Of a stretch of DNA of 64,000 bases, positions 20,215-32,239 are shown in pieces (positions within the stretch are counted from its first letter, which is position 1; the number at the start of each line of letters is the position of its first letter). This DNA is from Craterostigma plantagineum (Eukaryota > Streptophyta > Magnoliopsida > Lamiales > Linderniaceae), in contig JAPQWV010000334.1 in NCBI GenBank assembly GCA_027422505.1, forward strand, positions 372,001 through 436,000. Direction: 5' to 3'. Under the pieces are notes generated by a model. That model saw nothing but the letters and a program-made list of their open reading frames with translations, was not told the DNA's origin and did no database searches. The position numbers were made by a program, and so were the translations under genes.

Positions 20215-22014
20215 GGTAGACTCTTCTTCCACATTATTGGCCATGTTATAATCATATCAACAACAATATGCTAACATGAAACGTGAGCAGAAAGGTATTA
20301 AGGAAGTAGAGGATAAACTTTCTAGGTCTCAGGGTAAGATAAATAGTCTCGAATCAGAACTTAGAAGCTCTAGCGCTAAAATAGAAGAACTTACTAAGAG
20401 CCTACATTCTAGAGAGACTAGTCAACCTCAAATAGGACAGCATAGCGAAAAGATTAAGTAATTAGAAGATAGGCTAGCAAATAACTGCAATTGCTTGGTT
20501 AGAAATCTCAATGAGAAAGCCACCCTAAATTGTAGGATAACCGAAGCTACCACTAAGATCACTAACTTAGAAGCTCAATTAGAAATATCTAATACAAAGG
20601 TTAGTGAGCTTAGTAAAGAACTAAATGCCTGTCGAGCCGCTAAACTGACGGTAGAAAATAATTATGCTCTCCTAGGTGAGGAACGTAAGAAGTTATATCT
20701 GAAAATTAAGAAAGTAGATGATATTCTTACGCATAGGGACATTCTGAACAGGCGATATTTCTAAACCAGCCCAAGGATATAGAATTCTATAATCCAATAG
20801 AAGGCATATGTTTCACTAACCCACGTGTTCTACGGAAGAAAGAATTATATGATAGTAAAAACATGGGTTTAGGAGTAACCTCTCTTAGAAATTTTACTGA
20901 AGCGACAAAACAAAATACTATAGATTCATCAAAGGGAAGAGCCTCACATGGGCCTGAAATCCCCTTTGACTACACAGAACTAAATGAAAGAGACAGAAAT
21001 ATGAAACCATCTTTAACACCTGTCTGTGATTTAGTTCAACCTCCTGAATCTCAAACACACTACGAGAAAGCCAAAGACATTCATTATAAAAATTCTCTCT
21101 ATAAACCTCCTATAATAAAACAGATAGAGGAATCTGAAGCCAAATTAGATAAAGAAATAGAGACTTTCGAAGCTGAAAAGAAAAAGTTCTTAAAAGAGAT
21201 GAAAAATCTCAAAGCTTCCTCATCCTCCCAAACTACCTCTCACGCTACTATGACAAGCCTGAACATCGAAAAATCACCTTCGAAAGATCAGAAGTGTATT
21301 GATAATTCAGTTAAAAGTGCTAAGGCTAAATCTATTTTACCTACGTCTACAGGGAGCGTAGGGCAAGCACTAGAACCGAAGGCGAGAGTGTCTAGTATTA
21401 AGAAGGAGCTAGTAGATTTGAGTATGTCTAAGAATGTTGCTCCTTCTGTACAAATAAATGACACTCGTAGAAATAAAAGAGTCATTTCTTCGCTTCGGAT
21501 AATTGTTTCTACATGTACTCTACAGCCTACCATTTTTATAAGCACTATTTTCGAAATTGGCTCTACATCTGAAGCTAAAATTAGTCATTCTGAAAAAAAT
21601 GCCACTAGAAAGACCCGTAGGAAACAAGATCCAGCCATAAAGAAAGCTTATGGCCCTGTACATGCCTGTACTCACCTAAAGTATCCCGTAAAGATTGAGT
21701 CCCCCAAGCACCTTAGGAGATTATCAAAAGAAAAGATCTTTTCCTCGGTCAAGCCTACCAAAGCATTTGTACGTGCTAAAGTTAACCTTCCCTGCAAGGT
21801 TCAATCCAAATGGATTCCTAAATCTCCGCCTAGCACGACAAAAGCCGAAAAGGCCAAGTCACCTAAAGAGGCTACACCCAAACCCACTTCTCCGAAAGTG
21901 ACATGGGTTATTAAAACTCCCTCAAGTAATAATTTAGGGACTATATCTGAACCTAAATCTATATCTGCTAATCTGAGAGGACCGATGTTTAAGTGGGTAC
22001 CTAAAGCTCCCTAA
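20215..22014 (+). pseudogene. Element E gag, coiled-coil and tail part
   Basis: Starts within gag at the B junction. KREQKGIKEVEDKLSRSQ begins a long coiled coil, broken by an in-frame TAA at 20459-20461 (element G has GAA) and by a 1-nt loss near 20737. The last frame (20863-22014) is lysine-rich. It carries the tail domain shared with C and G: LKYPVKIESPKHLRRL, EKIF, WIPKS, LGTISEP and KWVPKAP, then TAA at 22012-22014. The gag core and knuckle, seen in G, are missing here because they lie beyond element B. Confidence 0.85.
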
Positions 22015-22015
22015 C

Positions 22016-23760
22016 TTGTTTTTGCAGATCCATCATGTGTGGTACCTCGACTCGGTTTCCTCCACACACATGACTGGAAATCAAGAGCTGTTGAGCAACT
22101 ACAAAGACCGACCAAACGGCAAAGTCAGATTCGAAAACAATGACTCAGCTCCCATTCTTGGATGTGGGGATATTATTTTGGAAAATCTGACGATAAAAGA
22201 TGTCTCTTATGTCGAAGGCCTCCGCCATAACTTGTTCAGCATAGGCCAGTTATAAAGGATTTCAAGTGGTCTTCCACACAGACCGGTGAGGAATTTTGGA
22301 TAGTCATGACACAGAAATCCTTCACGGACTTCAGAAATCCAATCTTTACCCGATCAACCTGACGTCCGTGCGGCCTTCGACAGTTGTATGCCTCATCTCT
22401 CAGATTTTTTTTATAGAGGAACAGCTTATGGCATCAACGAATGTCTCGTCTAAATATGAAAGCTCTCCAATGCCTTTCTACGAAAAAGTTGGTTCACGAT
22501 CTTCCAACTATACTACTACAAAAAGAGCATTAATGTTCGGCATGTCAATTAGGAAAAATGAAGTGAGCGTCTCATCATGTCAAGCTAATTGCGTCTACCT
22601 CTCGACCATTGGAACTAATCCACATGGACCTCTGTGGGCCGATGCAGACACAGAGTATCAGTGGATGCAAGTACGTGCTACTGATCGTCGATGACTTCTC
22701 TCGCTACACTTGGACAAAGTTCCTCCGAACCAAAGATGAGACAGAGGACTTGATTATCAACTTTGTGAATACTACTCAGAATTTGCTGCAACAGACTATT
22801 CAAGTTATTCGAACAGACAACGGCACTGAGTTCAAGAATAAATATCTCAGTGAGTGTTATCAGAAACTCGAGTTAGTCAACAATTCTCAGCCGCGAAAAC
22901 ACCTCAACAAAATGAGGTCGTTGAAAGGAAAAACAGAACCGTAGTGGAAGCCGCTCGTACATTGCTGATCCATTCTGGCCTTCCACACTCTTTGGGCTGA
23001 AGCAGTAAATACCGCCTGTTTTACCCAAAAAGGACAGTGGTTCACAAATGCTTCAACGAAACTCCGTACGAGATTGTAAATAAGAGAGTACCCAACATCT
23101 CTTTCTTTAAAGTCTTCGGGTGCAAGTGCTTTGTGGCGAACGACAGAGAGCAACGTGCAAAGTTCGACCCTAAAGCATTCGAAGCAACTTTCGTCGGTTA
23201 TTCTTCAACATCAAAAGCGTACCGAGTATACACCAAGTCCAACCGCACGATTAAGGAAAGCTATAACGTCACTTTTCACGAAGTGAACAAGATGGCTTCT
23301 GAACAAAACAGTTCAGGACTCGTGCTCAACTCAATGGCTTCTGAACAAAACAGTTCAGGACCCGTGCTCCACCCGTTGGCTTCTGAAAACAACATCTCAG
23401 AACCCGTATTCACTGGTGTGTTGGCACAAAACCGACAAAAGATGGCAACAACTCAGCAATCACTGCCCGACGAAGCTCTAAGACTTGTGTTAGAAGACTT
23501 GGATTCCCTCTTTGAGCCTCTACATCCGCCAGTCACCATCAATCATACCCCCGATGAGGCCGATGTACCAAGTTCTTCAACAGTCCCTACCTCACCCGAT
23601 TCAGATTTGCCACAGAACAATGAAGAACCTGCCGTGGGAGTTGAGGAGGAATCATCAGAATCGCTCCCTCCCAGTGCAGATTTGGAACTTCTTCACACAA
23701 ATGAACAATCGGAGTTCATTGGAAATGTAGACCCACAAATGGCCGATACATCATGTTAAG
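22016..23760 (+). pseudogene. Element E protease end, pre-integrase and integrase
   Basis: Pol starts in the +1 frame relative to gag (FLQIHHVWYLDS). The usual D-S-G-C-S of the protease site reads D-S-V-S-S, so it is probably inactive. Next come a decayed pre-integrase segment, the zinc domain (disrupted), and the integrase core in several frames: ELIHMDLCGPMQTQS, IVDDFSRYTW, IRTDNGTEFKN. The C-terminal part (23037-23759) has NETPYEIVNKRVPN and ends in a low-complexity linker with a 14-residue repeat (MASEQNSSG...). Several frameshifts break the region. Confidence 0.85.
22034..22099 (+). other. Candidate gag-pol pseudoknot in element E (degraded)
   Basis: CATGTGTGG (22034-22042) can pair with CCACACACATG (22062-22072) across the protease active-site codons. 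The loop holds GGTTTCCT (22054-22061), which in element G reads GGTTGCTC and would pair with GAGCAAC (22093-22099). In E the second helix is damaged. It starts 19 nt after the gag TAA, the same distance as in G. Confidence 0.5.
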
Positions 23761-24952
23761 CTTTGCCACATGAGCGCAAGTGGACTAGAGCTCACCCGAT
23801 TGATCAAATAATTGGCGATTCTTCGAGCGGAGTAAGAACACGACATCAACACAGTCTTTTCAGCTGCTTCTTAAGCCAAAACGAGCCTACTAAGGTAGTA
23901 GATGCTCTACAAGACCGGGATTGGATTATTGTAATGCAAGAGAAAATCAACCAATTCGAACGTCTTCAAGTGTGGCAATTAGTACCCCGCCCGCATGGGA
24001 AAACTATCATCGGAACAAAATGGGTATTTAAGAACAAAAAGAATAAAGATGGAAAAGTGGTCAGGAACAAGGCACGATTAGTTGCAAAGGGATACAACCA
24101 ATAGGAAGGCGTTGACTACGACGAAACGTATGCTCCTGTTGCCCGAATTGAAGCCATTCGTCCCTTATTGGCTTACGCGGCTCATAAAGCCTTCAAGGTC
24201 TATCAAATGGACGTTAAAACCGTCTTTCTCAATGGAGTACTTAAAGAAGAAGTCTATGTCGCTCAGCCAGACAGCTTCGTTGATCAAGAACATCTCGATC
24301 ACGTCTATCGATTGGATAAAGCTCTCTACGGACTAAAACAAGCCCCACGTGCTTGGTATGATGTCTTGAGTGACTTCCTCGTAATGTCTGGATTTATTCG
24401 AGGAACAATCGATACGACCTCTTCATCAAATGGCAGGACAAGAATCTGATGGTCGTTCATATTTACGTCGACGACATCATTTTCGATTCAACAAATCCAC
24501 GGCTTTGCAAGAAGTTTGGAGATTTCATGAAGAGTAAATTCGAAATGAGCCACATGGGAGAGATGCAATTCTTCCTAGGACTTCAAGTCAGGCATCTCGA
24601 TGATGGAATATTTATCAGTCAAACAAAATACATTAAGGACATCCTGAAAAAGTTCCATCAAGATCAGAGCAAGCCTCTCAGCATTCCCATGTCAACAAGT
24701 TGCAAATTGGATGCCGATCCCACAAGAAAATCGGTCGACATCACACTCTATCGCAGCATAATTGGATCTCTTCTCTACCTCACTTCTAGTCGCCCGGATA
24801 TCATGTTTGCCACTTGTCTTTGTGCCGGCTTCCAAGCCGATCCCAAGGAAACCCACATGCTCGCGGTGAAGCGTATTCTTCGCTACCATAAGGGCACAAC
24901 TACCTTAGGACTATGGTATCCTACAGGTACGAACTTCAAATGGCTATACTGA
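23761..24952 (+). pseudogene. Element E reverse transcriptase
   Basis: Copia RT in three frames. It starts after a TAA at 23757-23759. An in-frame TAG at 24103-24105 follows GYNQ, before [17 protein letters not shown]. Then come [25 protein letters not shown], a frameshift near 24410, and the catalytic YVDD (IYVDDIIFDST, about 24461) with FLGLQVRHLDDGIFISQTKYI and [15 protein letters not shown]. Inactive as it stands. Confidence 0.88.
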
Positions 24953-25395
24953 CGCTGATTATGCACGTTGTCGAATGGAAAAGCACCTCCGGTAGCGCTC
25001 AATTTCTAGGTGAAAAGCTAGTCTGCTGGTCATGCAAAAAGCAAAATTGCGTCTCAACTTCGACGGCTGAAGCTGCATACGTCGCAGCCGCCAGCTGTTG
25101 CTCCCAGATGCTATGGATGCGGGCTCAGCTTCGCGATTATGGGTACAATTTAAATAATATACCCATATATAGTGATAGCCAAAGTGCCGTCGCGATTACG
25201 TGCAATCCTGTTCACCATTCACGCACGAAACACATAGACATTAGATATCACTTTATCAAAGAGTAGAAAAAAGGCACCATTGACATGTACTTTGTGAACA
25301 CGGAATATCAACTAGTCGACATTTTCACCAAGGCATTGGACGAAAAACGATTCCAATTCCTTGTCAAAAAATTAGTCGTGTTGAATCTTCTGTGA
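24913..25395 (+). pseudogene. Element E RNase H and pol C-terminus
   Basis: After a frameshift following GTNFKWLY, the frame shows [44 protein letters not shown], and IYSDSQSAVAITCNPVHHSRTKHIDIRYHFIKE, ending at TAG 25264-25266. The same frame continues with DIFTKALDEKRFQFL to TGA at 25395. The usual E of TAEAEY reads A (TAEAAY), a likely loss of a catalytic acid. Confidence 0.87.
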
Positions 25396-28300
25396 TATGT
25401 GCATTACCTGATTTTCCGTGCTATCACATGCTCTATTCTATGTGTTTCCCATGCTCATTTGTCTTATCTTGCGTGATAATAAAATTACTAAAGTAAATAA
25501 AAAATAATAAATTAAAAAAATAAATAAATAATAATATTAAAATATACATATACCTGTAATATAGGGGAATGAAGAAATCTTTAGGATGCTCGATCTACGT
25601 CACAATTAGATTTCCCCGGCATGCGACTGATTACTTGCTTAATTTTGTCAGTCTAAGTCGTATTCTTGTGCTTAAAGCTCATTTAGTTTGCTCCACTAGA
25701 CACAAAGCCACTTTACATAAGTAAGAATTCTGGCATATTATTTTTCCTTTCTATTGATTATTCTTGAGTGAGTCACACATCAATTGCTTGTCTTAACTAG
25801 TGATTCTTGGCTTCATACTCACCTTTCGTTAGATCCTTAAGAAAATTATTAGAGCACTTAGGAAATTCCTCACTTGGTCTTACATATATAAAATTTCAAT
25901 CCTTTATACAGCCTTTAGTCATCCATCTTGAGCCTTTTTCCGATATCCTTTTCACTTGAAAATCCTTTGAGCCTTCAACCGAACAACTAAGTCTTCGATG
26001 GGATATTCAACCGAGAAAAGGAGGGGGAAAAAACGAGACGACAAAGAAAAAAGATGATAAAAGAAGGTGGAAAACGCACACGAGGAATGCTCAACGCACA
26101 AAATCTTGCTGTGAACTTCTCCATCGATAATCTCGTACACTCGTCAGAGCAGCTGGAAAGAGGAGCACCAAGAAGTGAACTTCTCCGACGATAATCCGAT
26201 CTTATATCGAGACAACGAGAAGAGGAGCGCGGCCTTGGATTCGAATTCCACAAATGCGAACTTCTTTAAATCGATAATCTCTGAAACCTCACTAGGGATT
26301 AAGAGAAAAGGAGCGTGGTATCGGCCCGAGAACGAACAAGAAGATCTTCGCCTTAGATAATCTCTCAGCCTCGTAGAGAAGCGGAGCTTCAGCTTGAGCA
26401 AGTGCAGATTGAGTCAAAGAAAACCGTTAAAGGATGAGAAAGATAAACAATAAGAGAAAAACGGCAAAAAAGAGGAGAACGACAAAGAAAATGAAGAATA
26501 TCCTTAGTCCACAATTCCAAAACTATCATTCCCTTCTTAGTCAGAGCCAAATTAAAACCTTTCACAGTCTCTATGATTCCATATCGGCATCTTTCGCAAA
26601 GGTGAAATGATTAAAAACGCCTCGATCACATGTAAATTGAATTAAGATTGCTTGTGTTGACTAGAGCGATATAAATATAATCATTCCAAGGTAAAAATAA
26701 TCGAGTGCTAGAGTGAACCCAGTGAGAGTTGTCAAAATGAATCATTCTATGAACTTAGGACTCTTTAGTTAGACGACATGACTTGACGGTATGTGATCCT
26801 TTCAAGTGTCTTGTGAAATTTTAAGCGTGACAATAATCGTAGCAAAATAATCTGACCCCATACTATTAATAATATGAATATGCATATGAAAATTATATAT
26901 ATATATATATATAGATATATGATAATTTTTTTTCTGAAAATTTACTTCACTATAAAAAAAAAAAGCATATTTTGAAATGAAATTTTATATTTCATATGCA
27001 TTGACTTGTTTAAATGCGACTTTCTATTTTTGCTCATACCCTCGCACGAAAATGAAAGTTACATTTATAGGGGAACATGTATCTTGGCTAAATGTGTTGA
27101 ATTCGCGTATCTCAAATTTTGGTGCATTATTTGAGGGAGAGCATAAATTATGCCTTAAAGCTCTAGATATCTTTAATGATTTTCCTCTAAGTGTTGCAGA
27201 AACAATGCGGAGGTCAAGAATTCTTCAAGACTGAGAGTATTCGGCATAAAACTTGTTGGTTGGTTAAAATTTGTGATAGCTAACGTCTTTCTATGATTTT
27301 GAATTTAACCAGTTTTTCCTTTATTAAGGGGGAGCCTCATTAAAACAAGTATTGCTTCCATAATTAACTCTAATCATTCTCGAACATTTTTGCTCTAAAG
27401 TTTTCCAGATTCACGAAATCTGATTTTGGAGCCAGATGTCATCATTCGGAACTTCAGGGAGTTAATTACATTATTTTCATATCTAGGGGAAGTAATTATG
27501 TGGTTGAATACATAAACTTAGGGTCTGTCTGAAATATTTCGAAAAAAAAAATTTACAATCGAAAAATTTGGGCTAAATTTGTAGTTTCCTATCACAAATC
27601 ATCGATCGAAAATTAACTTGAGACCAAATGGCAATTTTCGCTTCAATTTCTCGAGCGAAAATCAAAATAGGTACCAAATTTCTCGATCGCAAATTTTTCG
27701 ATCGCAAACAATAACGGGCCTTGAATACCAAGTGTCGAATAAACGTCTAATCACCACATTTAACGAATTTAATTCTTGCAGTCGAAAATTCCCAAATACA
27801 TGCAAAACCCTCAATCGAAAAATTTCAACAGTCAAATTCTCTCGCGCAAAACTTTTTCTATCAAAAAATGAACGTCAAAATCTTCAAAATCTTTCGATTT
27901 TTCATCTAATTTTTGTCTTTTGAAGGTAGATTTGACTTCCTTTAGGGGGTTGTCGTGCATTTAAACTAGATTTGCATTTGTATTCTGTGATCTTTCGCAT
28001 GATTCCGTGTTAAAATCTCGATTGTTCAGAATGTGAAAACTCGAATGATATTTTGCAGTATTTACGAGTATTCTAGGTGTATAATCTGGGTTAAATCTGC
28101 ATTTAAGTTAGTTTTGGTGTTTTCTAAGCATTCTGGGAACATATTGTTCTGATTTTCTGCGTTAATAAAGGTTGATTTAGCGTTTGACTAAACTGAGTTA
28201 TTCACATGTTTAAATGCGTCGAAGAACTTTATCGTTCGTAAACAGTGTCAATTGAATTTCAATTTGATTGATTTACTGTTTGCATCGTAAAAGATTTTCG

Positions 28301-29199
28301 ATCGCTAAAATTTTTTTTGGTCGTTAACATAATAACACTCGAAAAATAATTTCAATCGAGAAATTGAACTTTGATTTTATGCGAGCGAAAATATTACTGA
28401 ACGGAATAGATAAAAAATATGCAATCCCTTCAAAATTTCGAGCGCAAAACTTACAGTCGAAAATTTCGATTTCAATTTTGTTCTCAGTCAAAAATTTTAG
28501 CGGCGAAAAATAATTTTTCGAAGATAAAATTTCTCGATCGTAAAAGCACGCAGCGATAATTTGATCGATCGAAATTTTCCCGATGGTTGACGTAGTCTCT
28601 CATTGACAATTTTCTCGATCGTAAACTTTCGCAGCGAAAAACCTTTTTAAAATCGAAAATCTTTCTCCCTCAATAACTTTCATAGCGAAAAAAATTTATT
28701 CACGCACGAAAATTTTTTCGATCGTAAATTTACTTGGAAATATAATTTCTCGATCGTAAATTTACACGAAAATTTTTCTCGATCGTAAAATTTCCCGGCT
28801 ACAGTACCACAATTTAAGTTCAAACACTTAGAAATTTTCTAAGTTTTTTTTTCAACTGTAGCTATCATTAGCGAATAAAATTTTTGATCGCAAATATTCA
28901 GTTCAAAATCACATTTAGGCATTTCAATTGAGAATTTCAATTCCCGAGCAACAAAAGCACGGAGTGAATAGTACTTTAAGACTTAGTAAAATTTTCGACC
29001 AATTTTTTTTTTGAACTTACATGCATATGTCCAAATAAAATTATTTATTCGAAAATTCACTCTATATGACCTATATGTGCATTTATATTTCCACTACAAT
29101 TTTATCAAACATGTTATAAATAGCTTCATCATTATGGTTTGATATATTCGAATTTCGATTAAATTTTATTCTAGCTAATGACTTAAGTCTGTATTTCAG
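25396..29199 (+). repeat. Element E 3' spacer between pol and extra ORF
   Basis: 3.8 kb with no supported protein. Parts: A/T-rich start; 25980-26400 purine-rich with repeated GAACTTCTC..GATAATC blocks; a (TA)n run near 26896-26915; a PPT-like AAGGGGGAG at 27326-27334; and from 27530 to 28960 a dense array of TCGATCG-centred motifs (TTTCTCGATCGTAAA, TTTCGATCGAAA). It ends CTGTATTTCAG directly before the ATG at 29200, a good match to a splice acceptor. A diverged inverted copy is H (38891-42304); a near-identical copy is 56332-60131. Confidence 0.8.
27326..27334 (+). other. Additional polypurine-tract-like site in the E spacer
   Basis: AAGGGGGAG followed by CC, resembling the true PPT at 32228-32239. 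Several PPT-like tracts upstream of the 3' LTR are a known Sirevirus trait. The same tract is at 58262-58270 in the second copy. Confidence 0.6.
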
Positions 29200-32100
29200 A
29201 TGAATCACTACCCTACCTACAACCACGTCTACGAGAAGGCTCTGTACCTTAATGTACACGACACAAACTTCCAACTAGATCTGACCACCTTCCGGTGTCC
29301 AGAAGACATCATCGTGTCCATACTGCAAGGCCATCCACTATGGCATGCTCTTACAGTGACGGCCTCAGTGCCGATGGTCTACCTCCAGCAGTTTTGGGGT
29401 ATGATCAAGAGCCTCATCTTGAACGGGGCGTATCACTTTACCACTGTTGTAGGGACGAAGCACGTCTGTAAGAGCAAGAACGACCTCGGACTTCTACTCG
29501 ACCTCCCTCACAGCCAAAATTACGACCCACTACCATCAGACGCAGAATTGGTGCATGGTTTCCTCCAGATGGGGTACCGTCCGCCGCTCACCAAGCTAGC
29601 TCAGATGCAGAGCAACGGGATTCCCCATCCGTGGAAGACACTTTTTGGAATAATCAATAAGTGTTTGTCCCCGAAGCACGCAGGCTTCGACAAAGGCAAC
29701 GGCCACATCCTCCGGATACTTCACGGAGTAATGTTCTCGTGAAATTACAATTTCGCTCAACTGGTCTGGAACGACCTCGCAGAACAGATCAGACAGAAAG
29801 AGAACAAACGGTCCAAAAATGTATCGTATGCGAGATGGTTCTCCGTCATCATCCGATAACAAATGGAGATGTACGAGCAGAATATTCCGTGCCTGCCTCT
29901 GGGAGGAAACTATCAGCCACCTAGGCTCAAGTTCCACAACCCCAAGCTCGCGGACCTAGCTCAGCCATTGATGGTCATTCCGCTCGAGCTGCTACGTCTC
30001 GCCGACCCCGCAGGAGGTGAATATCAGAGATACTGTCGGGAGCATCATTTGACTGAGCAGACGATTCGAGGGTCCCCGATAGAGTTCCAAGTGAGCCCCT
30101 CCACAACAACAGCCTAGTCCTGAAGACACGATGATTGATGACGTGGCTCATGAACTAGAGCTGGAGCCTCCAACTCACGAGGATACAGTACCAGATGTTG
30201 AGGCCATCCTAATTGATGTCGTGGTCCAAGAGATGGAACTGGAGGCTCCACCTGTATCTCTTAGTGCTGAAGTGTCCATCATTGCCGGGGTGCTCGAAGA
30301 ACTTATTGAGGAAGGTTTTCCAGTAGCACAGCCCGAGGCTGAAACGGGGCACATCTCACCACCGCTGGCTACTACGCCAGAAACAGAGGCTCTAATTCAA
30401 CAATACAACCTATCGAGCCTCCAGTGACGGAACCAGCCAGTGAGGATGTAGCTCGAGGACTCTCACCTCAGACGGCTACCTCATCAGACACGGAGTCAGA
30501 TGAGGAGATTCGGTTGATTAGGAGGACTCCGAGACAATTGAGTGTATCATTCGAGTCCCTCTTCGAAATCGTCACCGAACCATCAGACACAGCGCCGACC
30601 ATCACTCCAAGTGTTGCGGACCCTCCTTCGCTCAATCTTGAGCCGCAGCACGTCACGATGGGACCGGAAGCTCCGGTGTCTGGTTCGTTGGTTCACTCAG
30701 AACCTGCCGAAACCCCCATAGAGGAGAATCTTCAAGATTCGACTCAAGGATTGGGTGGAAGTCCCCAACAGTCACAACCTCAAGTGACTGCGAACCAACC
30801 TGGCGCGACTCAGACATGTAAAGGAGTCGATGGAACCTCACAATCCACTACCCAAACAACCACCACCTTGCGCCGCGCCACTCAAACCCAAACCCAAACC
30901 CACATCGACCCACCAACCTTTCAAATCAGAACGCCTCCGTCCACCCCACCTACCTTCTCAAGCCTCTTGCTTCCGGAAGAAGAAGCAAGTGCTGCCATGC
31001 TCGTCGCTCTAGCGCAGACTCAGGCGACTCCCTCAACTGCTCCAGACCAACCGGGACCGTCAGGACATGGCGTCAACCCACACGAGGTCCTAGACAAATA
31101 CATATTCGAAGGACAGTGGATGACCCATTCCATGCCCGATGAGCATCAAAAACAACGGCTTCAAAACGTTCGAAACTTCCTACAACAAGCCTCGGTAGAC
31201 CTCGTCCTCGTAGAAGATGAAGAACTTTAGGAAGGTGAAGACTACCAGCAAGAATCCCAAGGCTACCAGTGTTGATCGCGCAACGAGCGGTTTCCCCTAC
31301 AAGACAAATGCCAGGGACCGTTCGCATCGACACGCCATGGGAGAACAATCGAAACCCCCTTCCTTGAAGAAGTTCGCGAACATATCTGGAGGTCACCAGA
31401 CAGGGTCAAGAAGCCGAACGAGTTCGAGCTAAGAGGGATCTCTCACTGGGATCAGCAAAAGAGGATGACCTACATCTGGATGCTGACTCAGCTTGGACCA
31501 GATGTAAGGATGAAGATGACTAAAGCGCAAGCAAGGAATCATTATCAGAGTCTATCTTCTATCTGCCAGCTTCTCAGCGTCTACTGTGCCAAAGGAGGTC
31601 TTCCAACCCCAACCTACGCTATTGAGCGAGTGGACATAACCCGAGATGAATTAAGCGAGTGGACAGAACCCGAGAGGTATACAACCTGTATCAGCTGTAC
31701 GTGGAGAAGTACAAAGGTCCTCAAGGCTTCGTCAAGAAAGAAGGTCTCGAGGGGCTCTACCGATTCATGATGCGCCAAGTTAAGTCTTCGATGTGCATGA
31801 CCTTCAGATGGCTCTAGAGAGAAACATGAAAAAGGTCAACATGACCGCACCACTCAACAAAGGACCTAAGATCGAAGGGCTTCCAAGCAATCATGTGCAC
31901 ATCAGCTCAGTCCTAGGCATCACCTATCACAATCCAATCACCAAGAAGACTAGGTTGATGCTGAAGACCGAGATTCATAAGTTTTGCGATCGAACGCTCA
32001 AGGTCATCAGGAGGAATACAGAGCAAAGGTTGGAAGAAATCAACCGAGAGACGATGCTGAGAATTCATCGACTCGTGAGAGAACAGCTGCTCCTGATGGA

Positions 32101-32239
32101 ATTACCAGATGACATAGAGGAGCGCCTGAAGATGAGGGAAACGTTCAGGAATTATGAGCATGCACTGGGCTTGCGCAGGTCGTACTATGCCCGACGAGGT
32201 CAATGGAGCGAAAGGGCGATCAAGCGCAAAGGGGGAGAA
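29200..32239 (+). pseudogene. Extra ORF of element E between pol and 3' LTR, frameshifted
   Basis: ATG at 29200 follows a splice-acceptor-like TTTCAG. The first part is a globular domain (MNHYPTYNHVYEKALYL, LTVTASVPMVYLQQFWGM), interrupted in frame by TGA (29740-29742) and TAA (29857-29859). After frameshifts near 30115 and 30400 comes an acidic, proline/threonine-rich region to 31230. Then follows a second globular part (HWDQQKRMTYIWMLTQLG) and a charged, likely coiled-coil end (EEINRETMLRIHRLVREQ) reaching the PPT. No signal peptide or membrane segment is evident. It has the position of the env-like gene of some Sireviruses, but I recognise no known domain; function unknown. Confidence 0.75.
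32228..32239 (+). other. Polypurine tract of element E
   Basis: AAAGGGGGAGAA directly before the LTR start TGTAGAGTATCC at 32240. Confidence 0.9.

Noticed and set aside
25952..26401. Short frames on both strands at the start of the E spacer, and the copy at 56888-57337
   Set aside because: Purine-rich, no start context or domain, and present on both strands.
30468..31396. Minus-strand frames opposite the extra ORF (also 61400-62328)
   Set aside because: Antisense shadows of the P/T-rich extra ORF.
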